DNA of 64,000 nt from Salisaeta longa DSM 21114 (GTDB lineage: Bacteria > Bacteroidota > Rhodothermia > Rhodothermales > Salinibacteraceae), in the NCBI RefSeq assembly GCF_000419585.1, contig NZ_ATTH01000001.1:2891001-2955000 (forward strand), written 5' to 3'. Below are positions 28,353 through 36,417 of the stretch, one piece after another. The first letter of the stretch is position 1; each line of letters starts with the position of its first letter. The notes beneath the pieces are model-generated. The model saw only the letters and a list, made by a program, of their open reading frames with translations. It ran no database searches and was not told the DNA's origin. Position numbers and translations under genes: made by a program.

Positions 28353-28474
28353 AGGCAAAGCCCCCCGCGGCCCGCCAACGCCTGTGGCATATTCTGCCCT
28401 GGTGCGTACGCTGACGGGCCCCGGCGCGCGTCCTAAAGTTGCGTAAGCGGAGGGCCGAGCGGCACGACGTCTAC

Positions 28475-29470
28475 CTACGCCGTTGAATCCTCGGCATCCG
28501 GGGCGGCCCCGTCGCCTTGCGCGGTGGGGGCGCCGCTCGGTTGGAGCGCAAAGTCGTCAAGCGCCAGCCCACTGAGCACCGCGTCGTAGCGCGTGAGGTC
28601 GGCCGGGAGGAGCACCTTGTTCTCCTGACGCCCCAGGCGGGCGACGGTGTCGAGGTACTGTTCGGCTAGGCGCAGCTTCACGGCCTCCTCGCCGCCCGGC
28701 TTGGAGACGGCATCGGCAATGCTCTCAATCGCCTCGGCCGTCGCGTTGGCTATCTCCTCGATCTCCTGGGCGCGGCCCTCGGCCTCGTTGATGCGCCGCT
28801 GCATCTCGCCTTCCGACTGGTTGATGAGCTCTTGCTTTTGGCCCTCGGCATCGTTTACGGTCGACTGCTGCTCGCCCTCCGAGCGGGCCACCACGGCGCG
28901 CCGGTCGCGCTCGGCGGTCATCTGGCGCTCCATCGCCTTCTGCACCGTACGCGGCGTGTCGATGTTTTTGATCTCGTAGCGATGCACGCGAATGCCCCAG
29001 GCCTCGTCTACTTCATCGAGCACGTCAACCACCGACTGGCTGATGAGGGCGCGTTCCTGGAACGTGGTGTCGAGCTCCATCCGGCCAATGACCGAGCGGG
29101 TGGTCGTTTGCGCGAGCTGAATCGCGGCCCGGCGGTAGTCCGTCACGCCGTAGCTCGCGTTTACCGGGTCGCTTACGCTGATGTAGATCACGCCGTCGAC
29201 GCGTACGCGCACGTTGTCGCTGGTAAAGCAGTCCTGGGGCTCGACCGGAATGGCCTGCTCGCGCAGGTCGTGAACGTAGGCGACACGGTCAAAAAAGGGC
29301 ACGAGCGCATGAAAGCCCGCGTCGAGGGTCTTGGAGTAGTTGCCAAGGCGCTCCACCACGTAGGCGCTTTGCTGCGGCACAAGGCGGATGGCACGCAAAA
29401 ACTTGTAGAGGATGTAGAGGGCCAGCAGGCCAAGAATGGCGAGGCTGGCATCGTTGAGCGTCTGTAGCAT
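28475..29470 (-). CDS. SPFH/Band 7 (stomatin-like) membrane protein 2
   Basis: The product has 331 residues from the ATG at 29470 (context ctgtt-ATG); a TTG 27 bp upstream is less likely. One transmembrane helix (residues about 5-25) is followed by an SPFH domain (QSAYVVERLGNYSKTLDAGF, VDGVIYISVSDPVNASYGV). A long charged helix rich in Glu, Arg and Ala follows (residues about 195-260), the oligomerisation coiled coil. Family members form large membrane rings that organise microdomains or regulate proteases such as FtsH. It is the third gene of a minus-strand nfeD-SPFH-SPFH set, 51 bp after its paralogue. Confidence 0.9.
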   Translation of the reverse strand: MLQTLNDASLAILGLLALYILYKFLRAIRLVPQQSAYVVERLGNYSKTLDAGFHALVPFFDRVAYVHDLREQAIPVEPQDCFTSDNVRVRVDGVIYISVSDPVNASYGVTDYRRAAIQLAQTTTRSVIGRMELDTTFQERALISQSVVDVLDEVDEAWGIRVHRYEIKNIDTPRTVQKAMERQMTAERDRRAVVARSEGEQQSTVNDAEGQKQELINQSEGEMQRRINEAEGRAQEIEEIANATAEAIESIADAVSKPGGEEAVKLRLAEQYLDTVARLGRQENKVLLPADLTRYDAVLSGLALDDFALQPSGAPTAQGDGAAPDAEDSTA

Positions 29471-29521
29471 AACAGGGAAACGGTTGGCGGAAGGCAAAGC
29501 GGCGGTAAGGCGGCGGGGCAG

Positions 29522-30433
29522 CTATTGGCCCGTGTGATCGCTGACCTGCGACACGCCCTCAAAAAAGGTCTTTAGGTTGGCGGCCTCCACCGGAAGCACG
29601 CTCACGTTGGCACCGTCGATGACCGTGCCCAGGCGGTCGATGTACTGCTCGGTGAGGCGCATCTTTACGGCCAGGGAGCCGCCCGGCTGGGCGATGGCGG
29701 TGGCGATGCGCTGGAGGCCCTTGGCGGTGGCGTTGGCAATAAGTTCCATCTCTTGGGCCTGGCCCTTGGCTTCGTTGATGCGCTTTTGGCGCTTGCCCTC
29801 CGACATGAGAATGGCGCTGCGCCGCTCGCCCTCCGAGACGTTGATGCGGGCGTCACGCTCGCCGCTCGACATCGTGATCTCGGCGCGCTTGTCGCGCTCG
29901 GCCTCCATCTGCTTCTCCATCGTCTGGGTCACTTCCGCCGAAGGCTGAATGTCCTTAATCTCGTAGCGCATGACCTTAATGCCCCACGGGTCGGACGCCT
30001 TGTCGAGCTCGCGCACGATGGCTTCGTTCATCTTGTCGCGCTCGCTAAACGTATCGTCGAGCGTGATTTTGCCGACCTCGCTGCGCATGGTGGTTTGGGC
30101 CAGGTTGATGGCGGCGAGGCGATAGTCGTTGATGCCGTAGCTCGCCTTTCGTGCATCCATCACCTTCAGGTACACGAGGCCGTCCACATCCACCTCAATA
30201 TTGTCTTTCGTGATGCACTTTTGATGGGGCACGTCGATGACCTGCTCGCGCGTTTCTTGACGGTAGGCCACGCGATCCACAAACGGGATGACAAAGTGCA
30301 GGCCGGGCGAGAGGGTGGCGCGGTACTTCCCGAGGCGTTCTAAGATCACCTCTTCCCGCATTTCCACAATGATGAACGTGTTGTAGAACACGAACAGGGT
30401 AAGCAGCAGAAGAACGACAAGGAGCGTAGCCAT
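29522..30433 (-). CDS. SPFH/Band 7 (stomatin-like) membrane protein 1
   Basis: The product has 303 residues with an N-terminal hydrophobic helix (LLVVLLLLTLFVFY). The SPFH domain contains EEVILERLGKYRATLSPGLH, then VDGLVYLKVMDARKASYGI and LAQTTMRSEVGKITLDDTF. A coiled-coil helix follows (residues about 180-245). The two SPFH proteins share layout and many motifs but have different C-termini, so they are diverged duplicates that may form a mixed ring like HflK/HflC. It follows the NfeD gene by 27 bp, suggesting one operon. Confidence 0.9.
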   Translation of the reverse strand: MATLLVVLLLLTLFVFYNTFIIVEMREEVILERLGKYRATLSPGLHFVIPFVDRVAYRQETREQVIDVPHQKCITKDNIEVDVDGLVYLKVMDARKASYGINDYRLAAINLAQTTMRSEVGKITLDDTFSERDKMNEAIVRELDKASDPWGIKVMRYEIKDIQPSAEVTQTMEKQMEAERDKRAEITMSSGERDARINVSEGERRSAILMSEGKRQKRINEAKGQAQEMELIANATAKGLQRIATAIAQPGGSLAVKMRLTEQYIDRLGTVIDGANVSVLPVEAANLKTFFEGVSQVSDHTGQ

Positions 30434-30460
30434 AAGAGCACGGGGTTCGTGAGGACGACG

Positions 30461-31000
30461 TTAGCGGGAGCGGTGCGGTGTGCGCGAAGGTGTGGGCTGC
30501 GTATCGGGGCTTAGGGCATCTTGGTATTGCATATCGAGGTCGCTGCCGTCGGTGGGTTCAACGATCCACGTGAGGTTCTCGCGGTAGACGATGCGGGCCT
30601 CGGCGCCTTCGGGCAGGGTGCCTTCGAGCGTGCGGGCGTCCCAGGTCGCGCCGCGAAAGCGAATGCGCCCCGGGGTGGTGGGCGTGATGGCCTCGACGAC
30701 ATCCACCGTTTGCCCCATGGCGTCGGCATCTTCATCGGTGAGCTGCACCACGCTGTCGCCGCCAAAGTAGCGGGTGGCCAGCGGGCGCAGGGCGATGGTG
30801 AGGCCGGTGGAGAGGAAGAGCCACGTGAGGAGGGCGGTGAGCGGGTCGACCACGAAGCCCATCACGCGCAGCCCGCTTACCACGAGCCCGCCAATGCCAA
30901 GGAAGAAGGCTACGCCGCCGGGCAGCACCGTCTCAAGGAGCATCAGCAGCAAACCACCAAGGAAAAACCCCCACGTAAGGAGCTCAGGATCGACAGACAT
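30461..31000 (-). CDS. NfeD-like membrane protein
   Basis: The product has 179 residues from the ATG at 31000 (SVDPELLTWGFFLGG). Hydrophobic segments near residues 6-25, 30-50 and 55-75 (GFFLGGLLLMLLETVLPGGV among them) are followed by a soluble OB-fold-like C-terminal domain (ITPTTPGRIRFRGATWDAR, ARIVYRENLTWIVEP). This is the NfeD C-terminal layout, short form without the serine-protease domain. NfeD proteins pair genetically with SPFH proteins, as seen here with two such genes directly downstream. The tail is Pro/Ser/Thr-rich. Confidence 0.88.
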   Translation of the reverse strand: MSVDPELLTWGFFLGGLLLMLLETVLPGGVAFFLGIGGLVVSGLRVMGFVVDPLTALLTWLFLSTGLTIALRPLATRYFGGDSVVQLTDEDADAMGQTVDVVEAITPTTPGRIRFRGATWDARTLEGTLPEGAEARIVYRENLTWIVEPTDGSDLDMQYQDALSPDTQPTPSRTPHRSR

Positions 31001-31131
31001 ACGCGCTGCATCAACAGGTGAAAGAAACTGGTGCTGCAGTGTAAGCAAAATGCACCGGAGCTACAACACAGGTACGGCCCAGGCGTCGTCACTGTTACAG
31101 GCGCGTGGAAAAAAACGGTTCGGGGGGCCAG

Positions 31132-31767
31132 CTAACGCCCGAGCGTGAGGTGGGCGTCGGCGAGGGCGGCCAGGGCGTCGGTTTGGTGGCTGGAGACGAT
31201 GGCCGTGCCGCCGCGCGCTACGTGTTCGCGCACCAGTGCTACCGTGGCAGCGATGGCGTCGGTGTCGAGGCTGCGAAGCGGTTCGTCCATGATCAGGACG
31301 GCGGGCTGGGCAACGAGCGCTGCACCGATGAGGGCCTTTTGGGTCATGCCGCTGGAGTAGGTACCAATGCGGCGCGTGCGGCGCTCGTCAAGGGTGAGGC
31401 GATCGAGAAGGGCCTGAGCGGTTGCGTCGGGGGCGTCGGCTGTGGGGCGCCGGCTGCGCAGCACCCACAGCAGCAGCTCGACGGCGGAAAGCTGCGCGGG
31501 GAGGTCGGCGCTGGCGGGTACGATGCCCGCATGCTGGAGGAAAGCGCGCGGTTGTTGGTGGATGTCGAGGGATCCGTAGCGCACGCGGCCCGCGGTGGGA
31601 AGCGCCTGCGCCGTAAGCACCCGCAGGAGCGTCGTTTTGCCAGCGCCGTTGGGCCCGGTGATGAGCGTGCAGGTGCCGGGCGCAAAGGTGTGCGAGAGGT
31701 CGCGCAGCACCGGCGCGTGGGTGCCGTAACGTTTGGTGAGGGCGTCAATGACGAGCGCGTCGGCCAT
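31132..31767 (-). CDS. ABC transporter ATP-binding subunit
   Basis: The product has 211 residues, a single ABC ATPase domain: Walker A GPNGAGKTT near residues 38-46, signature YSSGMTQK, Walker B VLIMDEP, and switch His in IVSSHQTD. The sequence resembles the CcmA/heme-exporter and related exporter ATPases, but substrate identity cannot be deduced. The gene follows a 415-residue membrane protein gene by 27 bp on the same strand, which is the likely transport partner. Confidence 0.9.
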   Translation of the reverse strand: MADALVIDALTKRYGTHAPVLRDLSHTFAPGTCTLITGPNGAGKTTLLRVLTAQALPTAGRVRYGSLDIHQQPRAFLQHAGIVPASADLPAQLSAVELLLWVLRSRRPTADAPDATAQALLDRLTLDERRTRRIGTYSSGMTQKALIGAALVAQPAVLIMDEPLRSLDTDAIAATVALVREHVARGGTAIVSSHQTDALAALADAHLTLGR

Positions 31768-31794
31768 AAGGCAGAACGTAGGTGAGGGCAGCAG

Positions 31795-33042
31795 CTAAGC
31801 GAGCTGGCGGCGGTGATTGTACTCGTGGAGCAGGGTGGTGGCCACGGCACACACAAGCGCAGCGCCCGCATGAAGCAGCGCCACCTGTCCGATGGCGGCC
31901 ATGCCCACCCGGTCGCTCGCCCACGCCACAAGGGCTACGCTCAGCACATGCGGCAGCAGCCAGCGCAGGTTGACGAACAGGCGGGTCACGATCCAGTCGG
32001 GGACGGACTGCATGATGTGTTGAAACGCGGGCGGCGCGAGGCGCGCGTCGGCCAGGAGCGCGCTCGGCGCTACCGAGCCCAGCACAAGAAGCGCCGTGTA
32101 GACGACGCGCACGGGCTGCGATACGCCGGTGTACACGAGCAGCCACAGGCCCATGTGGCCCACGGCGACGAGGCGTCCGAGCGGGAGTTTCCGATCCAGC
32201 TGCAGGAGGCTTGCCCAGGTGGCGGGCCGCCAGCGGGCGGGGACCCAGTAGGTGGCGCGGTAGGCAAGCGAGCGGCGCTCGCCTTGTACGAGCCCCGTGG
32301 TGAGCACTTCGCTAAAGAACGCCTGCGTCGCATAGAACCATCGGTCGTATGCGGGGGCGAGGGTGCGAAAGCGCCACGCCACGCCAGCGGTAAGGACAAG
32401 ACCGGGCACCAGGCCCCAGCCGTTGCCCCACGTGTTGGCCGTAAGAGCGGTTGCCACGGTGGCTAGCAGCAGCACCCCGTAGCACTGGAACGTAGCGCCC
32501 AGTGCTGGAATCAGGCCGGGCGGAAGGTCGAGGCCCTGGCCGGTTTCCTCTTTGACGGCGCGGTAGCGTTGGCCGGCGCGGCCGTCGTGCCACGCCTGGG
32601 CCCGCGGCCCCAGCTGTACGTAGCGCGCCACCGTGTAAGCCATGGTGCCAAGCAGCACCAGCAGCACCTGCAGAAAGGGCAGCAGTGCCATCGCCTCGCC
32701 GGCAAGGCTGAGCGCCAAAGCCGGCAGCACCGTAAGCCCCAACAGCGGCAGCATGCTGCTTGCAACATGCGTCAGCAGCAGGGCGCGTTGGGGCGGGTTC
32801 ACGAGCTGCAGGAGGGTAAGGTTGCGCTCCGGCCAGCGCAGGTTGGGCAGGGCCACCACCACGCCGCCGCCCGCAAGTAGCATCCAGAGGCGCAAGGCCG
32901 TCCCCTGCGCGGCCCGCGTGGCATCCAGCGCATAGCGCCAGCACGCAACCACCAACAGCGCCGTGAGGCCGCCCCACAACACGCGATGCACCCACGGGCG
33001 CTCGGGGGCAAATACCAAACGAAGGGACGGGCGATGGGCCAT
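31795..33042 (-). CDS. Multi-pass membrane protein, probable ABC permease
   Basis: The product has 415 residues with many hydrophobic segments (for example VLWGGLTALLVVACW, LLGLTVLPALALSLAG, FLQVLLVLLGTMAY and segments to the C-terminus), interrupted by a cytosolic loop near residues 155-180. I recognise no specific family signature. Its place directly upstream of an ABC ATPase gene on the same strand suggests it is the permease, though this is only contextual. The ATG at 33042 faces the divergent uppP gene across 159 bp. That spacer contains a 9 bp inverted pair (gcgcgccgg and ccggcgcgc). Confidence 0.7.
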   Translation of the reverse strand: MAHRPSLRLVFAPERPWVHRVLWGGLTALLVVACWRYALDATRAAQGTALRLWMLLAGGGVVVALPNLRWPERNLTLLQLVNPPQRALLLTHVASSMLPLLGLTVLPALALSLAGEAMALLPFLQVLLVLLGTMAYTVARYVQLGPRAQAWHDGRAGQRYRAVKEETGQGLDLPPGLIPALGATFQCYGVLLLATVATALTANTWGNGWGLVPGLVLTAGVAWRFRTLAPAYDRWFYATQAFFSEVLTTGLVQGERRSLAYRATYWVPARWRPATWASLLQLDRKLPLGRLVAVGHMGLWLLVYTGVSQPVRVVYTALLVLGSVAPSALLADARLAPPAFQHIMQSVPDWIVTRLFVNLRWLLPHVLSVALVAWASDRVGMAAIGQVALLHAGAALVCAVATTLLHEYNHRRQLA

Positions 33043-33201
33043 TGCAGCAGCAGATGGTCAAAAGCGTACAGAGGCACACGTGCAGTGTAGATGCGCGCCG
33101 GGGCGATTGCTACCCGATGGCAGAAACACACGATGGATTCACGCCGGCGCGCTTCCGAAGAAGAACGGCAGCCCCTATGCTGTACCGCACGCACATTCTG
33201 T

Positions 33202-34035
33202 ATGGCACAGCAACTGCTTATGACGTGGTGGGAAGCGCTCATTCTGGGCCTGGTACAAGGCCTCACCGAATTTCTGCCGGTGTCTTCGTCGGCGCATTTG
33301 GTGCTGGGGGAATACGTATTGGGCCTAAACGCTGCAGGCACGGGCAGTCTCACCTTTGAGGTGTTCGTGCACTTTGGCACGATCCTTAGCATCTTTACGG
33401 TGTACAACCTGCGCGTCAAGGAGCTGGTAACGGAAACGCTCGCGGCGTCCATTCATCCGGGGGAATGGGCCGCGCGGTTCCGCGAGCGTCCGCCGTTTCG
33501 CACCGCCGTCTACATCTTGATCACGATGATCCCGACGGGCATCACGTACGTGCTGTTCAAGGATTTCTTCGAGCGGGCGTTCGACGATCCGGAGCTCGCG
33601 GCGGGCATGCTGCTGGTTACCGGCGTGCTCCTGTTGCTCACGCTGCTCCGCCCCAACCCCTCGGGCGAGCTCACCGGCGGAAAGGCGCTGCTCGTCGGCG
33701 TGGCGCAGTCGTTTGCCATGATTCCCGGCATCTCGCGGAGCGGCGCTACCATCTGCACTGCGCTTTACCAAAACGTGAATCCGGAGCGCGCGGCCAACTT
33801 CTCGTTCCTGATGTTGCTGCCGGTAGTGCTGGGGGCCACGCTCATCAAAACGATCGAGCTCGCGCAGCAGGGGCTGGGCGAAGCGTGGCTGCCGTTGGCG
33901 GTGGGCACCTGCGCGGCCTACGGGGCGGGCATTCTGGCCATTAAAGTCGTCATCGACTTTGTAAAGCGCGGCCGCTTGCAGTACTTCGCGGCCTACTGCT
34001 TTCTTGTTGGCGGGTTGGGGCTGTGGCTGCTATAG
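33202..34035 (+). CDS. uppP: Undecaprenyl-diphosphatase (UppP/BacA type)
   Basis: UppP recycles undecaprenyl pyrophosphate to the lipid carrier for peptidoglycan and glycan assembly. From ATG 33202 there are 277 residues; ATG 33220 would give 271 and is equally plausible. Motifs are ILGLVQGLTEFLPVSSSAHL near the N-terminus and PGISRSGATI at residue about 175, the two halves of the active site. Several transmembrane helices alternate around them. It is divergent from the ABC gene pair and precedes an EcsC-family gene by 109 bp. It would serve the flippase and glycosyltransferase encoded further on. Confidence 0.95.
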   Translation: MAQQLLMTWWEALILGLVQGLTEFLPVSSSAHLVLGEYVLGLNAAGTGSLTFEVFVHFGTILSIFTVYNLRVKELVTETLAASIHPGEWAARFRERPPFRTAVYILITMIPTGITYVLFKDFFERAFDDPELAAGMLLVTGVLLLLTLLRPNPSGELTGGKALLVGVAQSFAMIPGISRSGATICTALYQNVNPERAANFSFLMLLPVVLGATLIKTIELAQQGLGEAWLPLAVGTCAAYGAGILAIKVVIDFVKRGRLQYFAAYCFLVGGLGLWLL

Positions 34036-34144
34036 GGGAAAGCGCCCGGCGGGCCGCGTAACATCGGCAGCGTATAGCGCGTTATGATGCACGTACTGCT
34101 GTGCGCTCACGCACGCCACCCTTCTGCTTACCGTCAGGACGTTT

Positions 34145-34960
34145 ATGCGCCTCACCGACCGTGAAAAAGACATCCGCCGCGAAATTGAAGCCTGGCAGCA
34201 CGCCGACGCCTCGGTGGTTACGCAAGCCATGGATTGGGCCATGCGCCCGCTCGACTGGGCGGTGCAACAGGTGACCCCGCCCGAGTTGGTCGACCAGATG
34301 AGCGACCGCATTGGCGAGTTTCTGGCGATGCTGAGCGACGCCTCGGAGTGGACCTTTGCCGATGACGATGTGCTGCAGGCAGCAGAAGAACGTGGCCTCG
34401 TGGCTGAGGTCGTCAGCGACCTGCGGCATGAGCCGCTGCGGGAGCTCGACGCGTTGGCGCGGAGTCGCTTCCGGCAAAACGCCTTGCTGGCTGCACTGGA
34501 GGGCGGCGGCACCGGGCTCGGCGGTGCGGCGCTCATCGCGGCCGACATCCCATTGCTGTTTACCATCAACCTGCGCCTCATCCAGCAGATCGGCGCCTGT
34601 TACGGCTTTCCGATGCGTGGCCCGGCGTTTCGCCCGCTGGTCCTCTCCATCTTCAACATTGCTGCCTCGGGCGGGCGCGAGGCCCGTAACGAGGCGCTGC
34701 GGGAGGTGAGCGTAGCCGCGGCGGCATTTGCGAATGGGCAGGCCTACAAGGGGCGCGTCTCGGGCACCTTCCGCGATCAAAACCGCCACCTGCCACGCGA
34801 GATTGCGAAGGCGCTCGTGGGCCGCAAGGCGGGGCAGGTCGTTCCCCTCGCGGGGGCCGCGGTAGGCGCGGGCGTCAACTACTGGTTCACGCAGCAAACC
34901 GCCGAGGCCGCCCACATGTGCTTCCGCGCGTTGTACCTCGACTGGAAGGAGCGCCTCTGA
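34145..34960 (+). CDS. EcsC-family protein
   Basis: The product has 271 residues matching the EcsC family layout: a helical N-terminus, a Gly-rich hydrophobic central stretch (GGGTGLGGAALIAADIPLL near residues 118-140) and a second Gly/Ala hydrophobic stretch near residue 235 (VVPLAGAAVGAGVNYWFT). It has no signal peptide and is probably membrane-associated. The molecular function of the family is not established; in Bacillus the name derives from an ABC transporter locus. Here it follows uppP. The ATG is preceded by ggacgttt. Confidence 0.85.
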   Translation: MRLTDREKDIRREIEAWQHADASVVTQAMDWAMRPLDWAVQQVTPPELVDQMSDRIGEFLAMLSDASEWTFADDDVLQAAEERGLVAEVVSDLRHEPLRELDALARSRFRQNALLAALEGGGTGLGGAALIAADIPLLFTINLRLIQQIGACYGFPMRGPAFRPLVLSIFNIAASGGREARNEALREVSVAAAAFANGQAYKGRVSGTFRDQNRHLPREIAKALVGRKAGQVVPLAGAAVGAGVNYWFTQQTAEAAHMCFRALYLDWKERL

Positions 34961-34979
34961 GCCGCACCCCAGCACGCGC

Positions 34980-36101
34980 CTACGGCACAAACGTGCGCAT
35001 GGGGCTGGTGCGCGTTTCGGTACGGCGAAACGCGACGTCGGGGAAGCGGGCGGCGAGCCAGTCGCGGAGCAGGGCCTCCGTCAGCGCCTCGGTTTCGTAG
35101 TGGCCCGCGTCGATGAGCGCCATGGCGGGCGCGCCGTCGGTATCCAGCACGTCGAAAAACGTATGATACGTCACATCGGCCGTTACGTACGCATCGGCCC
35201 CGGCCGCTTGCGCCTGGCCGACAAAATCGCTTCCCGCGCCCCCACATACGGCCACGCGCTGCACGGAGGCCGCCGGGTCGCCCGCGTAGCGCAGACTGCC
35301 TGCATCCAGCCGGTCGGCTACGCGCGCCAGGAAGCTGCGCAGCGGCATGGCCTCGTCGAGATGGCCCACCGCACCAAGGCCCGCCTGCGTGTTTTTCTGC
35401 TGGACCGGATAGACGTCGTAGGCCACTTCCTCGTACGGATGCGCCGCGCGTAGTGCATCCAGCACCGCGCCCAACGTCCACCGGGCCACCTCGGCCTCCA
35501 GCCGGTATTCGTCGGCAGAAGACAGCGTGCCGGGCGTGCCGGTGTGCGGATCGGCATCCTTGTGGGGGCGGAAGTAGCCCGTGCCCTTGGTGGCAAAGGC
35601 GCACGCGTCGTAGTCGCCAATCCGCCCAGCGCCCGCGTCAGCAAGCGCGCTGCGGACGTCCTCCAGCGCCTCGGCCGGCACAAAGGTCGTCAGCTTGTAG
35701 AGCGTCTCGGGAAAGCCATCGAGGAACGAGACCTCCTGGAGGCCCAGGTGCTCGGCCAAGGCAAACGATACGCCGCCCGGGGCCGCGTCGAGGTTGGTGT
35801 GGATGCTAAACAGCCCGATCCCGGCCTCCGCCAGCCGGAGCGCAAGCGACGAAGGATAGTCTGCAGCCGTAACCGACGTGAGCGGACGAAAGATCAGCGG
35901 ATGGTGCGTCACGATGAGGTCAGCCCCCACGTCTTGCGCTTCGCGTAACACCTGCGGCGTGCAGTCCAGCGCCAGAAGTACGCGCGCAACGGAAGCATCC
36001 GCGCGGCCCACTTGCAGCCCCACGTTGTCGTAGTCTTGGGCAGAACCCGGCGGCGCCCAGGCATGCAAGGCGCGGGCGATGGCGCGAACAGAAGTGGGCA
36101 T
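34980..36101 (-). CDS. Nif3-like dinuclear metal-centre protein
   Basis: The product has 373 residues, the long Nif3/YqfO form with an inserted middle domain (residues about 130-230, containing GTGYFRPHKDADPHTGTPG). Metal-ligand regions are THHPLIF, HTNLDAAPGG and GHYETEALTE, the expected His/Asp/Glu set. The ATG at 36101 (PTSVRAIARAL) gives the normal N-terminus. The family is widespread, hexameric and binds two metals; proposed roles include GTP cyclohydrolase-like or regulatory activity, none settled. It is convergent with EcsC and divergent from sprA. Confidence 0.92.
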   Translation of the reverse strand: MPTSVRAIARALHAWAPPGSAQDYDNVGLQVGRADASVARVLLALDCTPQVLREAQDVGADLIVTHHPLIFRPLTSVTAADYPSSLALRLAEAGIGLFSIHTNLDAAPGGVSFALAEHLGLQEVSFLDGFPETLYKLTTFVPAEALEDVRSALADAGAGRIGDYDACAFATKGTGYFRPHKDADPHTGTPGTLSSADEYRLEAEVARWTLGAVLDALRAAHPYEEVAYDVYPVQQKNTQAGLGAVGHLDEAMPLRSFLARVADRLDAGSLRYAGDPAASVQRVAVCGGAGSDFVGQAQAAGADAYVTADVTYHTFFDVLDTDGAPAMALIDAGHYETEALTEALLRDWLAARFPDVAFRRTETRTSPMRTFVP

Positions 36102-36417
36102 AGTGGCAGGTGCGTTGTGAACGGCGTGCGAGTGGATGCAGGCGTGGACCGTTAAACATCTGAACCGCGCGTTGGACGTGCAAGTGGACGCCCGATGAAC
36201 TTCGCGTGGGAGGCGTCGTACGTCTACCGCAGTGTTGCACCTTCCATACGGCATTGTTACCATTGCCATGTGCCGGCGCGGCACGGTTTGCACAGACCTC
36301 TCTTCTGACTCAACACCCTCTGCGTATCGGCTGTTGTTACGTTCGTTTGCGTCCTTTTTGCATGGTATCAGGGCTGGCTGCCGAGGCCACACCTGATTTG
36401 TTTTTAGACGGTACGTA
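36102..36417. other. Intergenic region between the Nif3-like gene and sprA
   Basis: This 316 bp divergent spacer contains no supported gene. It has a 6 bp-arm inverted repeat (gtgccg, gcg, cggcac; 36270-36284), AT-richer sequence near 36320-36345 and 36395-36406 that may hold the sprA promoter, but no clear -35/-10 pair. Confidence 0.6.

Noticed and set aside
36102-36417. Possible tRNA or riboswitch in the sprA upstream region
   Set aside because: No cloverleaf, TTC-loop motif or conserved riboswitch core could be found by eye.
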